64,000 nt of DNA from contig CM040439.1 in NCBI GenBank assembly GCA_022702705.1, positions 33,978,930 to 34,042,929 on the forward strand, in the 5' to 3' direction. Positions within the stretch are counted from its first letter, which is position 1, and every line of letters begins with the position of its first letter. This DNA comes from Papilionanthe hookeriana x Papilionanthe teres (Eukaryota; Streptophyta; Magnoliopsida; Asparagales; Orchidaceae). The position numbers were made by a program, and so were the translations under genes. Below, piece after piece: positions 23,978 to 35,699 of this stretch. Under the pieces are notes generated by a model. That model was given only the letters and a program-made list of their open reading frames with translations, did no database searches and was not told the DNA's origin.

Positions 23978-23983
<6 letters not shown>
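23604..23983 (+). repeat. 3' LTR of the 3.1-kb element
   Basis: Copy of 20896-21275; TATA box at 23817-23824. It is preceded by GCCAAGTTGGAGATT, the usual position of a copia polypurine tract. Confidence 0.9.
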
Positions 23984-24028
<45 letters not shown>

Positions 24029-24050
24029 TATACATACATATATATATATA
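23984..24050. repeat. (AT)n microsatellite, right part
   Basis: Continuation of 20830-20895 interrupted by the 3.1-kb element. Confidence 0.95.
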
Positions 24051-25694
24051 GAAAGTGAGAAGTTCATTTTTCAATAATGATCAACTGTTCTAGAAGATTT
24101 TTGTATCCCACATTATTGAATTTTATAGTAGTTGCCATTATAATTTTACAACAGCTTTCAGTTAGATCTTTGTGGTAGCCATTATTTAAAATTCTCACGC
24201 TGTTGAAAAGAGGCGGTATTTTTAATTATAAAAAGTTTAGAGCAACACCTAATAAGCTTGCAATTGGAGTTCATGTTTCTGATATCATAACTTAATTATC
24301 ATGTCTAAACACTTCTTTATGCGACACCTTTATATTATCATTCATGAATATTAACTGAGATTTTACAAACCTCCAATCATTTAATAAGTATCAACTTTGA
24401 GACCATATAAATGAAATTTTTTGCTCTTTTAACTATTATATGCTTTGGAGGCCATTTAGTCTAGTAGTTGGGTGCTTTTCTCTGACCATAAATTCATTGG
24501 TTTAAGGCATAACATATATATGCGTGTGCCTAAGGTAAGAAAAAGCTTCAATTAAGCTACACGTGTAGTGATACTTTGAGTTGTACATGCTTTTTGTAGG
24601 AAATCAGATATTGCATTCCTTGCTAAATAAATAGTACTTCAATTTTCATAAAAGTGTGCCATTTTATTAGATTAGTTTAATTCTCCAAAAAAATTATTTC
24701 ACCAAATCATCTCCTTCCTGCCTTCAATAATTGTAATGCACTATGCTTCTTTGGTTGATTGTGCAATAATTTTATGATATTATGATGCTTTATTAATATT
24801 GGTGCTAACAAAGGTGTAGGCATACCAGGTTACAATAATTACTTTATAACCTTTTAGAATTTTTTTTTCAAAACATGACATATATATCTACTTACTGGTT
24901 GCGCATGTTGTGTAATATAAGATCATAAGCAGATCATTACATGTACAAAGGGCATAAAAGCTGGTGCAAAGAGTTTGTTCTTGTTTCTTTTTTTTTTTTT
25001 TTGAATTTTTATATGTGATTTAGATAAATTGGTTATGGAGCAACACATTTAAATTCTTTGTATTTGTCATAGTTAAAATTGTTAATACCTTTTAATATTA
25101 TGACTGTGAAAGGTTTTGTATACTCAAGGTCTTATTATGATCTATACTCATCATAAAAATCTATTTTTACTTCTCCCAAATATTTCATGTTAAACTCTTT
25201 TAATAATTATTTTCTTAGACTTGAGCTCTTAAACACTAACCCCTATCAGCTAATATGTAATTCACATAAAATAATAAGATAATATAATAGTTTTCTGTCC
25301 CCTTGACATAATAATAGTGAGCTCCACTACATCAGCAAAAAGTAAGTTATTCATGAACCTAATAAAATTTGGGTACCAGTGATGAAGATTTTGTATCAAG
25401 GAATAAAAATTTTTATTTACTCACAAAAATTTCAATTTTTTTCATATTTAATAAAGCTTTTTGTTTGTTCCATGTTGATGTTTTTCTCCAAATTATCATG
25501 GTGGAAAGCAATCTTGACATTTATTTTCTCAAGTAGATACATCTTCTATTATAACAATGCTCGTCACTAGACAAATAATCATTGATTTAAATAAATAGAT
25601 GAATGTATATGTAAAGTATTTAGTTTCTTTCTATTGAATCACTTGAAATTAGGCTCACCTTATAACTTACAATTTTTTGCTGTTATTTTTTCAC
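24051..25694. other. Unassigned AT-rich DNA
   Basis: No supported gene. T run at 24990-25001. Before the giant insertion this stretch was contiguous with 50923 onward. Confidence 0.5.
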
Positions 25695-25699
25695 TTCAT
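25695..25699. repeat. Target site duplication of the giant element, left
   Basis: TTCAT directly before the left LTR; the identical 5 bp follow the right LTR at 50918-50922. Confidence 0.85.
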
Positions 25700-26159
25700 T
25701 GATGGCGATGAAATATATGGATCGGATGTCGTCACCGTCAATTCCTGTATCATGTCAATGTCAAGGAGTCGCCACTCTCTTTCTCTATCCATTACCCTAA
25801 TTCTTATTCTACTTAGACTTTTTGTCAGAAGTCTTTGGAGAATTTGAAGAAGGATTAATCATGATAGAGATTGAGAGAAAAAGAGATCAAAATGATAATC
25901 TCATAGAAAAAGTCTTCAGATTGTGTAATTACTGAAGTTTTTCATATAAGAAGATCATATCAAGATCTTGGATAACCATAGAGGTCTTGTAGGTAAAATA
26001 CATATCCTGAGTTCTTTAATCTCCTATAGGAGTAAGCTCCTATAGTTAATTACATCCTGAGCAATTAATACTGCCTAGGAAAACTCCCGATTAAGGTTAA
26101 CATTTATCCTTGAAAAAGTGTAAGTGTTATTGTAGCAGTGCGTTTCTGAAGAATTGATA

Positions 26160-26660
26160 CTACCAGAAAGTTTTATTTATGTTGGTTGAATGTCGTTGCT
26201 TTGTTATGTTTTGGTTTCATGTCATGTAATATGTCGAGATGTCGTAGTTTGTATGTCGTGTCATGTCATAATGTGATGTCGTAATGTCATGTCATTTTAT
26301 GTCGTGTGATGTCGTAATGTCATGTTATTTTATGCCGTGTGATGTCGTAATGTCATAAGATGTCGTGATTAATATCTCGATTTGTCATGAGATATTTTAT
26401 CTCCTATAAGAAGATGTCGTTATTACGTCATGAGATATCTTCTATGATGTCAAGAAGATGTCATTATTTATTTATTTTTGTTATCTTGTTTATGATTTCC
26501 TTTTGTTTTAAGTTTTGGTTTTGTGGCCATCTCAATTTTATTTTGTCATGTCATATTGTCATTTTCTTGTTTTGGTTTAATGTCATGTAATCATTTTGTT
26601 GTGGTATAGAAATGTCATTGTATTGATGTCATGTCGATTAGTGATTTTTTCGTTTAATTT
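26160..26660. repeat. ATGTC-rich simple region of the 3' LTR
   Basis: Many degenerate repeats of ATGTCG, ATGTCAT and TATGTCGTGTGATGTCG. Same in the other LTR at 41710-42200. Confidence 0.75.
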
Positions 26661-27389
26661 CAGATTTCGTAGCTAACCTAATAGTCCAGTTGTCTGTGTT
26701 GTCATGTCATTTTTGCTTTGTTGTTTGTAGAAAGTTTAGGTTTTGTGGCTATCCTAAAATTCCTGGTTTTGTCGTTAATGTTCCGTCGTCGACGTCCTGC
26801 AAAACAGAGTTAGCACACCCTATAACATGCAAAGAAAATCTAAATGAAACTTCATGTCTTCATCCTGCAAGGAAAACAAAGTTAGAAACAATATCATATC
26901 AAGATATTTAGATTACCTGGTCAAAGTGTCTGTTGATCCAGAGTTGTCTGATGTCCAAAAGTGGTTGAGATGTCGGTTTAGATTTATGTCAATTTATGTT
27001 TAAATTTTGATTTTTCTTGAATATTGATTTGGGTTGGATTTTGGATTTTATATCGATTTGGATTTGATTTTGGATTTTATGTCAACTTCAGTTTAATTTT
27101 ATGTCGAGTTAAGTTCAACGTGGGTCGAACTTTAAGAATTATGATGTCATATGTTAAGTTAAATTCGATACAGGTCGAACTTAAGAACTATGTCAGTTCA
27201 TGTCGTGTTAAGTTCGATCATATCGATTTATGTCGAATTATATAAATTTATGTTGAGTTCTATTGAGTTTGGTTCGAAATGTGGGTTAATGTCATTTAAT
27301 GTCGGTGTTTATTGAATTTGGTTTGAAATGTCATTTAATGTTGAATTTGATTTGAAATGTCGATTAATGTCATTTAATATCGGTGATTG

Positions 27390-27780
27390 TTTAATTTGGT
27401 TTGAAATGTCAAATTTATGTCGGTTATGTCGATTTTGGTTTGAAATGTCGAATTTATGTCGATTATGTCGATATTCGTTTGAAATGTCGAATTTATGTCG
27501 GCTATGTCGATTTTTGTTTGAAATGTCAAATTTATGTCGATTATGTTGATTTATGTTTGAAATGTCAAATTTATGTCTATTATGTCGATTTATGTTTGAA
27601 ATGTCAAATTTATGTTGATTATGTCGATTTTTGTTTGAAATGTAAGATTTATGTTGATTTCTTGTTTAAAATGTCGAAATTATGTCAGTTATGTTGATTT
27701 TGGTTTGAAATTGTCAAATTTATGTTGGTTATGTTGATTTTGGTTTGAAATGTCGATTGTATGTCTTGATTTAAGTTTAA
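27390..27780. repeat. 39-bp tandem repeat
   Basis: Anchor TTGAAATGTC at 27401, 27440, 27479 and 27518, and onward. 39 is 13 codons, so two plus frames stay open with a 13-residue repeat; these run against the element and have no start or family support. Confidence 0.85.
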
Positions 27781-27879
27781 ACTTTAATTTTGAATTTATG
27801 TCTGTTTGAATTTGAGTTGAAAGTTGGGTTAGATTAACTTGAGTTCATATCTGTCTGAACTTAAGTTAAAAAGGTTTGG

Positions 27880-29160
27880 TTTAGATTATCTTGAGTTCAT
27901 GTCCGGTTTGACTTAAGTCTAATGTGGGTTAGACTTAAGTTAGGGTTTAGGTTAGACTTAGGTTTATGTCGGGTTGAACCTAAGCATGGTTTGGCTCAAG
28001 TCTAATAAGGGTTAGACTGAAGTTAGGTTTAGGTTTAGACTTAGGTTCATGTCGGGTTGAACCTAAATATGGTTCGTCTTAAGTCTAATATGGGTTAGAC
28101 TTAAGTTAGGTTTAGGTTTAAACTTAGGTTCATGTCGGGTTGAACCTAAGGTTTATGTCTTGGTTTAGGTCAAACTTAAGTTCATGTCCGGTTGAACCTA
28201 AGTATAATTTGACTTAAGTCTAATGTGGATTAGACTTAAGTTAGTTTTGTGTTAAACTTAGGTTCATGTCAGGTTGAACCTAAGTATGGTTTGACTTAAA
28301 TCTAATATGAGTTAGACTAAAGTTAGGTTTGGGTTAGACTTAGGTTCATGTCAGGTTGAACCTAAGTATGGTTTGACTTAAGTCTAATATGAGTTAGACT
28401 TAAGTTAAGTTTGGGTTAGACTTAGGTTCATGTCAGGTTGAACCTAAGTATAGTTTGACTTAAGTCTAATATGGGTTAGACTTAAGTTAGGTTTGGGTTA
28501 GACTTAGGTTCATGTCGGGTTGATCCTAAGTTTGATTTTGACTTAAGTCTGATATGGGTTAGACTTAAGTTCAGGTTTAGGTTTGACTTAGATTCATGTC
28601 AGGTTGAACCTAAGTTTGATTTGACTTAAGTCTAATTTAGGTTTGACTTAGATTCATGTCAGGTTGAACATAAGTATGGTTTGACTTAAGTCTAATGTAG
28701 GTCAGACTTAAGTTAGGTTTAGGTTTGACTTAGGTTCATGTCGGGTTGATCCTAAGTTTGATTTTGACTTAAGTCTGATATGGGTTAGACTTAAGTTCAG
28801 GTTTAGGTTTGACTTAGATTCAATGTAAGTTGAACCTAGGGTTTAGGTTAGACTTAGTTTCATATCATGTTAAACCTAAGTATGGTATGACTTAAGTCTA
28901 ATAGGGGTTAGACTTAAGTTAGATTTTTGGGTTAGGTTCATGTCTGGTTGAACCTAAGTATGGTTTGACTTAAGTCTAATATGGGTTAGACTTAAGTTAG
29001 GTTTTTGGGTTAGGTTCATGTCAAGTTGAACCTAAGTTTTGTTTGACTTAAGTCTAATATGGGTTAGACTTAAGTTAGGTTTTTGGGTTAGGTTCATGTC
29101 AAGTTGAACCTAAGTTTGGTTTGACTTAAGTCTAATATGGGTTAGACTTAAGTTAAATTT
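27880..29160. repeat. Hairpin array 1, unit about 82 bp
   Basis: Each unit has two near-perfect inverted repeats: ACTTAAGTCTAA paired with TTAGACTTAAGT around TATGGG, and ACTTAGGTTCA paired with TGAACCTAAGT around TGTCAGGT. Corresponding array in the 5' LTR at 43440-44700. Confidence 0.88.
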
Positions 29161-29560
29161 TGAGTTTAGGTTAAGTGGTTCAATTCAGGTTGAACCTAGA
29201 CTTGAGGTCGACTTAAGTTCAATATGGATTTAACTTAAGTTAAGGTTTCGAGTTTAGGTTAAGTTAGGTTCAAGTCAGGTTGAACCTAGACTTAAGGTCG
29301 ACTTAAGTTCAATATGGATTGAACTTAAGTTAAGGTTTTGAGTTTAGGTTAAGTTAGGTTCAAGTCAGGTTGAACCTAGACTTAAGGTCGACTTAAGTTC
29401 AATGACTTAAGTTCAATATGGATTGAACTTAAGTTAAGGTTTTGAGTTTAGGTTAAGTTAGGTTCAAGTCAGGTTGAACCTAGACTTAAGGTCGACTTAA
29501 GTTCAATATGGGTTGAACTTAAGTTAAGGTTTGACTTGGATTAAGTTAGGTTCTAGTTAG
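29160..29560. repeat. Hairpin array 2
   Basis: Arms CTTAAGTTCAA and TTGAACTTAAG around TATGGA, plus TAGGTTCA/TGAACCTA around AGTCAGGT. Matches 44700-45070. Confidence 0.85.
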
Positions 29561-29639
29561 GTTGAACCTAGACTTAAAGTTGACTTTAGTTCAATGTAGG
29601 TTAAGTTAAAATTTGATTTGAGTTTAAGTTAGGTTGAAC

Positions 29640-30790
29640 TCGAGTTTAGTTCGATTTAGGTTAGGTTCGATATGGGTTGAACCTAAGGTTTTAGGTTAAG
29701 TTAGGTTCGATGTGGGTTGAACCTAAAGTTTAGGTTAACTTGAGTTCAAGTTAGGTTGGACTCAAGTTAGGTTATGTTTAGGTTAGGTTTAAAGTGGGTT
29801 GAACCTAAGGTTTAGGTTAACTTGACTTCAAGTTAGATTGGACTCAAGTTAGGTTATGTTTAAGTTAGGTTCAATATGGGTTGAACCTAAGGTTTAGGTT
29901 AACTTGAGTTCAAGTTAGATTGGACTCAAGTTAGGTTAGGTTTAAGTTAGGTTCAATGTAGGTTGAACCTAAGGTTTAGGTTAACTTGAGTTCAAGTTAG
30001 ATTGGACTCAAGTTAGGTTAGGTTTAAGTTAGGTTCAATGTGGGTTGAACCTAAGGTTTAGGTTAACTTGAGTTCAAGTTAGATTGGACTCAATTTATGT
30101 TAGGTTTAAGTTAGGTTCAATGTAGGTTGAACCTAAGGTTTAGGTTAACTTGAGTTCGAGTTAGATTGGACTCGAGTTAGGTTAGGTTTAAGTTAGGTTC
30201 AATGTGGGTTGAACCTAGGGTTTAGGTTAACTTGAGTTCGAGTTAGATTGGACCCGAGTTAGGTTAGGTTTAGGTTAGGTTCAATGTGGGTTGAACCTAA
30301 GGTTTAGGTTAACTTGAGTTCAAGTTAGATTGAACTTATGTTAGGTTAGGTTTAGGTTAGGTTCAATGTGGGTTGAACCTAAGGTTTAGGTTAACTTGAG
30401 TTCAAGTTAGATTGGACTCAAGTTAGGTTAGGTTTAAGTTAGGTTCAATGTGGGTTCAACCTAAGATTTAGGTTAACTTGAGTTCAAGTTAGATTGGACT
30501 CAAGTTAGGTTAGGTTTAAGTTAGGTTTAATGTGGTTTGAACCTAAGGTTTAGGTTAACTTGAGTTCAAGTTAGATTGAACTCAAGTTAGGTTACGTTTA
30601 AGTTAGGTTCATTGTGGGTTGAACCTAAGGTTTAGGTTAACTTGAGTTCAAGTTAGATTGGACTCAAGTTAGGTTAGGTTTAAGTTAGGTTCAATGTGGG
30701 TTGAACCTAAGGTATAAGTTAACTTGGGTTCATGTTGTGTTGAACCTATGTTAAAAGTTGAACTTGGGTTCATGTTGTGTTGAACCTAAG
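29640..30790. repeat. Hairpin array 3, unit about 83 bp
   Basis: Arms TTAGGTTCAA and TTGAACCTAA around TGTGGG, alternating with CTTGAGT/ACTCAAG. About a dozen units. Matches 45190-46250. Confidence 0.88.
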
Positions 30791-30799
30791 TTAAGTTTA

Positions 30800-31200
30800 T
30801 TTTGGGTTTGTGTTTGATTAAACCTTAATTGGTTAAGGTTTAATAGATTAATTAAGTCTAATGTGGTAGACTTAATTAGAGTTTAAGTTTGATTAAGTCT
30901 AATTTAGTTAAGACTTAATGATTTAATTAGGTCTAATGGGTTAGACCTAATTAGGGTTTAGGTTTTATTAAATCTAATTTAGTTAAGTTTTAATGATTTA
31001 ATGAGGTCTAATGGGTTAGACCTAATTTGGTTTTAGGTTTGATTAAGTCTAATTTTGTTAAGACTTAATGGTTTAATTAGGTCTAATGAGTTAGACCTAA
31101 TTAGGGTTTATGTTTGATTAAACCTTAGTTATTTAAGGTTTAATGGTTTAATTAGGTCTAATGGATTAGACCTAATTAGGGTTTGTGTTTGTTTAAACCT
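30800..31200. repeat. Hairpin array 4
   Basis: Arms AATTAGGTCTAA and TTAGACCTAATT around TGGG. Matches 46270-46660. Confidence 0.85.
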
Positions 31201-31960
31201 AATGTTTATGGATGTTAATTAAGTTTAATATGTCTTTAAACTTAATTAAAGGTTTGATTTGCATTAAACCTAATTTAGTTACGGTTTAATGGGTTAATTA
31301 AGTTCAATATGTCCTTAAACTTAATGAAAGATTTGATTTTGGTCAATTAAGTCTAATATGTCCTTAAACTTAATTAAAGAATTTGATTTTTGTATTAAAC
31401 CTAATTTAGGTAAGGTTTAATGGGTTAATTATGTTTAATATGTCCTTAAACTTAATTAAAGATTTGATTTTGGTTAATTAAGTTTAATATGTTCTTAAAC
31501 TTAATTAAAAGGTTTGATTTTGATTAATTAAGTCTAATATGTCCTTAAACTTAATTAAAGATTTTGATTTTGATTAATTAAGTCTAATATGTCCTTAAAC
31601 TTAATTAAAGATTTTGTTTTTGATTAATTAAGTCTAATATGTCCTTAAACTTAATTAAAGAGTTTGGTTTTTGTTAATTAAGTTTAATATGTCCTTAAAC
31701 TTAATTAAAATGTTTGATTTTGGTTAATTAAGTTTAATATGACCTTAAACTTAATGAAAGATTTGATTTTGGTTAATTAAGTTTAATATGTCCTTAAACT
31801 TAATTAAAATGTTTGATTTTGATTAATTAAGTCTAATATGTCCTTAAACTTAATTAAAGAGTTTGATTTTTGTATTAAACCTAATTTAGGTAAGGTTTAA
31901 TGGGTTAATTAAGTTTAATATGTCTTTAAACTTAATTAAAGATTTTTATTTTTGTCTTAA
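31200..31960. repeat. Hairpin array 5, unit about 46 bp
   Basis: Arms TTAATTAAGTTTAA and TTAAACTTAATTAA (14 bp) around TATGTCC. About 14 units, with AGTCTAA variants on one arm in some. Matches 46670-47410. Confidence 0.88.
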
Positions 31961-32579
31961 ACCCTAAGGTTTAATGGTTTAGCTAGGTTTAAGTTGTCTT
32001 TAAACCTAATTATTATTTGATTTGAGTTGGATTCATCACTTGCTTAATCCATGATGAGATGGATTAAATATGTGAAGAGAAGGTTTTGAATTATTAATTT
32101 TAAAATTAATAAATCTTAACCTTATTTCAAAATGTCTTTTAGATTGTTTTGATGACATGAGAATTGTCGTTTTAGGATTGTTGTCTGTTATCCTAATGTT
32201 CTCAATCATATTGCATTTAAATTTCCAATTTTTCCAAATTTTATAATTATTTTTGAAAATAATTACAAAATATCATGGAAATTAGGAAATCATATCCTAG
32301 AGAGCTATCCTAGCCTTAGAAAAATCAGAAGATGTGCCTAAGGTAAAGGTAATTCTCTAAAAATTTCATATTTTTCTGACTTGTAAATAATTTTTAATAA
32401 TTAAAATACTCCAGAGAGTATTTAATTAATTAAAAATTAAATACTAAGAATAAAATTATGATTTTGGTCTCATAATTTTCTTCTCTTCAAGAGCTTTCCA
32501 GAGGTATTTTTATTTTATTTTTATGACATACGGAGCAAAAGATATGAATTTTTGAAGTTTTTAAGGTTTCCCTGAATTA

Positions 32580-32760
32580 ATCCAGCCCAGAAAAATCCAG
32601 GCGCTGCCACGTGTCCTCGTACGATCGATGGGCGGGAAGATCCACTGCGCGGATCCGAACACCGAACACGGCGCGGTTTGATCTGGGCCGTCTGTTCCGA
32701 AACACGGGATCAGACGGCTGGATTAATCCAGATAATTCAGAAAATTCCTGAACCGTCCAA
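32580..32760 (-). other. GC island in the 3' LTR with G-box and inverted repeat
   Basis: The only GC-rich stretch of the LTR. It holds GCCACGTGTC (CACGTG at 32608-32613) and the inverted words CCGTCTG/CAGACGG. It is conserved in the other LTR at 48040-48210 (CACGTG at 48063-48068). It lies about 650 nt downstream of the TATA box on the minus strand. Confidence 0.6.
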
Positions 32761-33261
32761 CTTCAAAACTCAATATCTCACTCGTTTCTCAACGAAATTG
32801 AGTGATTTTTTTTTAAATGATCGTCTCGACGAGAGTCACCCATCCATACGGTGATGAATGAATTTTGAGAGGTCAAATGGTACATATTTTGGAATATGTA
32901 TTAAACCCAATAATTTTGATAATTGCATCCATACCTTTGCCTTAATCCATTTGGAATCGATTTGATTGTTTGAGGAGCTTCCCCTTAGCTTCCTTGAGGT
33001 GGATTTCAGCTCAATTTGACTCAATTTGGTTTGAAATTGGGTGGAATTTGGGATTCCGCTATGTAGGTGGCGTGAGTCACCTTAAGTGGGTTTGGAGCCA
33101 AATTGACCAGTTTGGGTGAGTCGATGTGGCTAGATTTTGCTATGGCTCTAAAGTTGGGAACCTTAGGCACAATATTGCTGTAGAAGGTCAAGAGATTTGA
33201 GCATCCTATCTAGGTTTTCCAAGTTGGTTTTTCTCTCTTGGATATTTTGGCCAAGGGGGGG

Positions 33262-33269
33262 TATTTATA
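33262..33269 (-). promoter_or_regulatory. Candidate TATA box of the giant 3' LTR
   Basis: Minus strand GGCTATAAATACCCCCC, a typical plant LTR TATA context, conserved in the other LTR. It would make U3 about 2.2 kb and leave about 7.5 kb of R-U5 containing all hairpin arrays. Confidence 0.6.
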
Positions 33270-34679
33270 GCCATGAATGGCTATGGATTAACCTTGGTTG
33301 ACTTGGATTTGACTATGGTATGGTTAGGGCTGTAGAGTACAACCTCCCCCATGTAAACCAAGCTTCACCTCTTCTTCCTCCATGAGAATTTTGCCACTTA
33401 AGCAAGTGCACATTTCATGGCAATTTTGGCTTAAATCTTGTCATGATGGATTTTAGCCTCTTTGTTTCCATTCCATTGGCTAAGTGGGAGGTTCATGGTG
33501 ACTCAAATAGTTGAGACCCTCTCCTTGCAACACCTCATTTACCATTTCATGAGGTGGTGACACATTAGCCCCTTACTCATCTCATGCAAGCCTTAGCCAT
33601 GATGGCTCTTAACCAAGGTGTGGGATGGGTTAGCTTCTTGTCTCCCTTCCATTGGGTGGTCTAAGAGGTGAAGGATGAGTCATGAGAGTGAGCCCTTCCC
33701 CTTCCAACAACTCATTTAAGGTTTGGATGAGAAGGTGACACATATTTTTCTCATGCAAAATTCTTAAAATTTGGTTATAACCATGGTTAAGTAAGTTCCT
33801 CATGTGAGTTTAATTGGTGTCTAATTTTCATTGGTGAGTTCATGAGGATGAGCCACCTCAAATTTTAATTTCATGAGAGGATGACACCTCATTTTCTTTA
33901 ATAATTATTTTCTTTAACCATGGTTTATAGACTATTTTAATGTATTAACCTACACTTAATAAGTCCCATGAGTCATGAATAATCAATGGATGAGGTCATT
34001 TATGATGTCATAAAGAGATTTGGAATTTTAAAAATCACGGTTTCATGGGTTAAAATTCCATTTTATGCCCTTCTCATTTTAATTTCCATATTTAATTAGT
34101 TATGTCATTATTTAAATATTGGAAATTATTTTATTAATTAATAATTAATTGGAAATAATTCCAAATTAATTATTTGATTAATATCCATGTCATTAAAATT
34201 GAATTTTGTCTCTTTTCATGACTTTTCAATTTAATTTTCATTTTAATTAATTATGTCATTAATTAAAATATGAAAATTAAATTATTGATCAATTAATTAA
34301 TTAAAAATAATTTTGGGATTAATTATTTGATTAATTCCATTATTTTTAATCAATTTGTGGATTTTGTGATTTTATGGCTTTTGAATTTAATTTTTCATTT
34401 TAATTAATTAGGTCATTAATTAAAATTTTTTTAAATTAATTCATTAGCGATTAATTAATCAAAATAATTTTGAAATCAATTATTTGATTAATTTTGTCAT
34501 CTTATGACTTTTAATTTAATTTTCATTTTAATTAATCATGTCATTTGATTAATTAAAAATATTGAAAATCAAATTATTAGTCAATTTAATTAATCAAAAT
34601 AATTTTTTTTTGAAATTAATTTGATTAATTTGTCATTGTGGGGTTTTAAACATGTCATTGGTTGTTTGATCAAAAATTG

Positions 34680-35440
34680 ACCATTTTGACCAAAATTATC
34701 ATTTTGGGTCAAAAGGTTGACCTGTGGGGTCAACAGGGTTGGTCATTGGGTCTGGTTTGGTCATTTTGACCAAAGTTGACTTTTTAGGTCAAAAGGGTGA
34801 CCTATGGGGTCATCGGGGTTGGTCATTAGGTGCGGTTTGACCATTTTGATCAAAGTTGACTTTTTAGGTCAAAAGGTGACTATGGGGTCAACGGGGTTGG
34901 TCATTGGATCTCGTTTGACCATTTTGACCAAAGTTGGCTTTTTAGGTCAAAAGGGTGACCTGTGGGGTCAACGGGGTTGGTCATTGGGCTCGGTTTGACC
35001 GATTTGACCAAAGTTGACTTTTTAGGTCGAAAGGTTGACTATGGGGTCAACGGGGTTGGTCATTAGGTCCGGTTTGACCATTTTGACCAAAGTTGACTTT
35101 TTTGGTCAAAAGGGTGACTCTATAGGGTCGACGGGGTTGGTCATTGGGTGCGGTTTGACCATTTTGACCAAAGTTGACTTTTTAGGTCGAAAGGGTGACC
35201 TATGGGGTCAATGGGGTTAGTCATCGGGTCCGGTTTGACCATTTTGACCAAAGTTGACTTTTTAGGTCATAAGGTTGACCTATGGGGTCAACGGGGTAGG
35301 TCATTAGGTCTGGTTTGACCATTTTGACCAAAGTTGACTTTTTAGGTCAAAAGGGTGACCTATGAGGTCAACAGGGTTGGTCATTGGGTCTGGTTTGACC
35401 ATTTTGACCAATGTTGTCTTTTTAGGTCATAAGGGTGTTG
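34680..35440. repeat. 80-bp tandem array dense in TTGAC (W-box-like) words
   Basis: About nine units; the anchor GACCATTTT recurs near 34839, 34917, 34997, 35077 and so on. Each unit has about five TTGACC/TTGACT words on either strand. W boxes (TTGAC[CT]) bind WRKY factors in plants. Matches 50130-50880. It sits at the U3 end. Confidence 0.85.
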
Positions 35441-35464
35441 ACTCATTGTAAAATGAGGTCAACA
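35436..35464. other. Hairpin at the LTR terminus
   Basis: TGTTGACTCAT at 35436 and ATGAGGTCAACA ending at 35464 pair with a one-nt bulge; identical in the other LTR at 50889-50917. Confidence 0.7.
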
Positions 35465-35478
35465 AAAGGGCCCCCAAT
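35465..35478 (-). other. Candidate polypurine tract of the giant element
   Basis: Minus strand TTGGGGGCCCTTT directly before the 3' LTR start TGTTGACC. G-rich but not purely purine, so moderate support. Confidence 0.5.
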
Positions 35479-35516
35479 ATGTGTAGAATACTATATAAGT
35501 ATTCTGCACATATTGG
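35474..35516. other. 19-bp perfect-type hairpin beside the PPT
   Basis: Arms CCAATATGTGTAGAATACT and AGTATTCTGCACATATTGG around ATATA; the single mismatch would be a G:U pair on one strand. Confidence 0.85.
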
Positions 35517-35699
35517 CGTTGACCGAAGTGGTCTAAGAGATGTCTCATAATGGTCAGGAAAGGAGGAGATGTCATATCGCTCCCAGAGGATGTCAGATGT
35601 CTTCTATGTCAGTTCTAAGAAGAGATTTTCTTGTATTTGTAAAGAGATTTATTGGGAAGGAAAATGGATGTCATATTTCATTTCTCAAATTGTTGATGT

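Larger units (their letters stand above)
20896..23983 (+). mobile_element. Non-autonomous copia-like LTR element (3.1 kb) inserted in an AT microsatellite
   Basis: Two 380-bp LTRs with TG/CA ends, an iMet-type PBS at 21278-21295, a purine-rich stretch before the 3' LTR, and ATATA on both sides as possible target duplication (uninformative inside an AT repeat). The 2.3-kb interior has no gag or pol in any frame. I counted 16 differences between the LTRs (about 4%), nearly all transitions. The U5 part matches the copia LTR at 16990-17311, so that family or a relative could have supplied its proteins (inference). Confidence 0.88.
25700..35464 (-). repeat. 3' LTR of the giant element (9765 bp)
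   Basis: On the minus strand it starts TGTTGACCTCAT at 35464 and ends GCCATCA at 25700. In plus coordinates: ATGTC-rich part (26160-26660), 39-bp array (27390-27780), hairpin arrays (27880-31960), unique part with a GC island (32580-32760) and TATA box, AT-rich part (33900-34640), 80-bp W-box-like array (34680-35440). Confidence 0.9.

Noticed and set aside
24440..24545. Second SINE
   Set aside because: A GTAGTTGGGTG stretch looked A-box-like, but there was no convincing B box or target duplication.
27328..27697. Plus-strand ORFs of 73 and 98 codons (copies at 42875-43244)
   Set aside because: 13-residue repeats produced by a 39-bp tandem unit, in two frames at once, against the element's direction.
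27880..31960. Centromeric satellite
   Set aside because: Unit lengths change from array to array, and the arrays lie in the same order in both LTRs, inside element borders.
32836..33024. 62-codon minus ORF, copy at 48293-48481
   Set aside because: Conserved only because both lie in young LTRs; no family resemblance. It is downstream of the TATA box on the same strand, so a real short ORF is not excluded.
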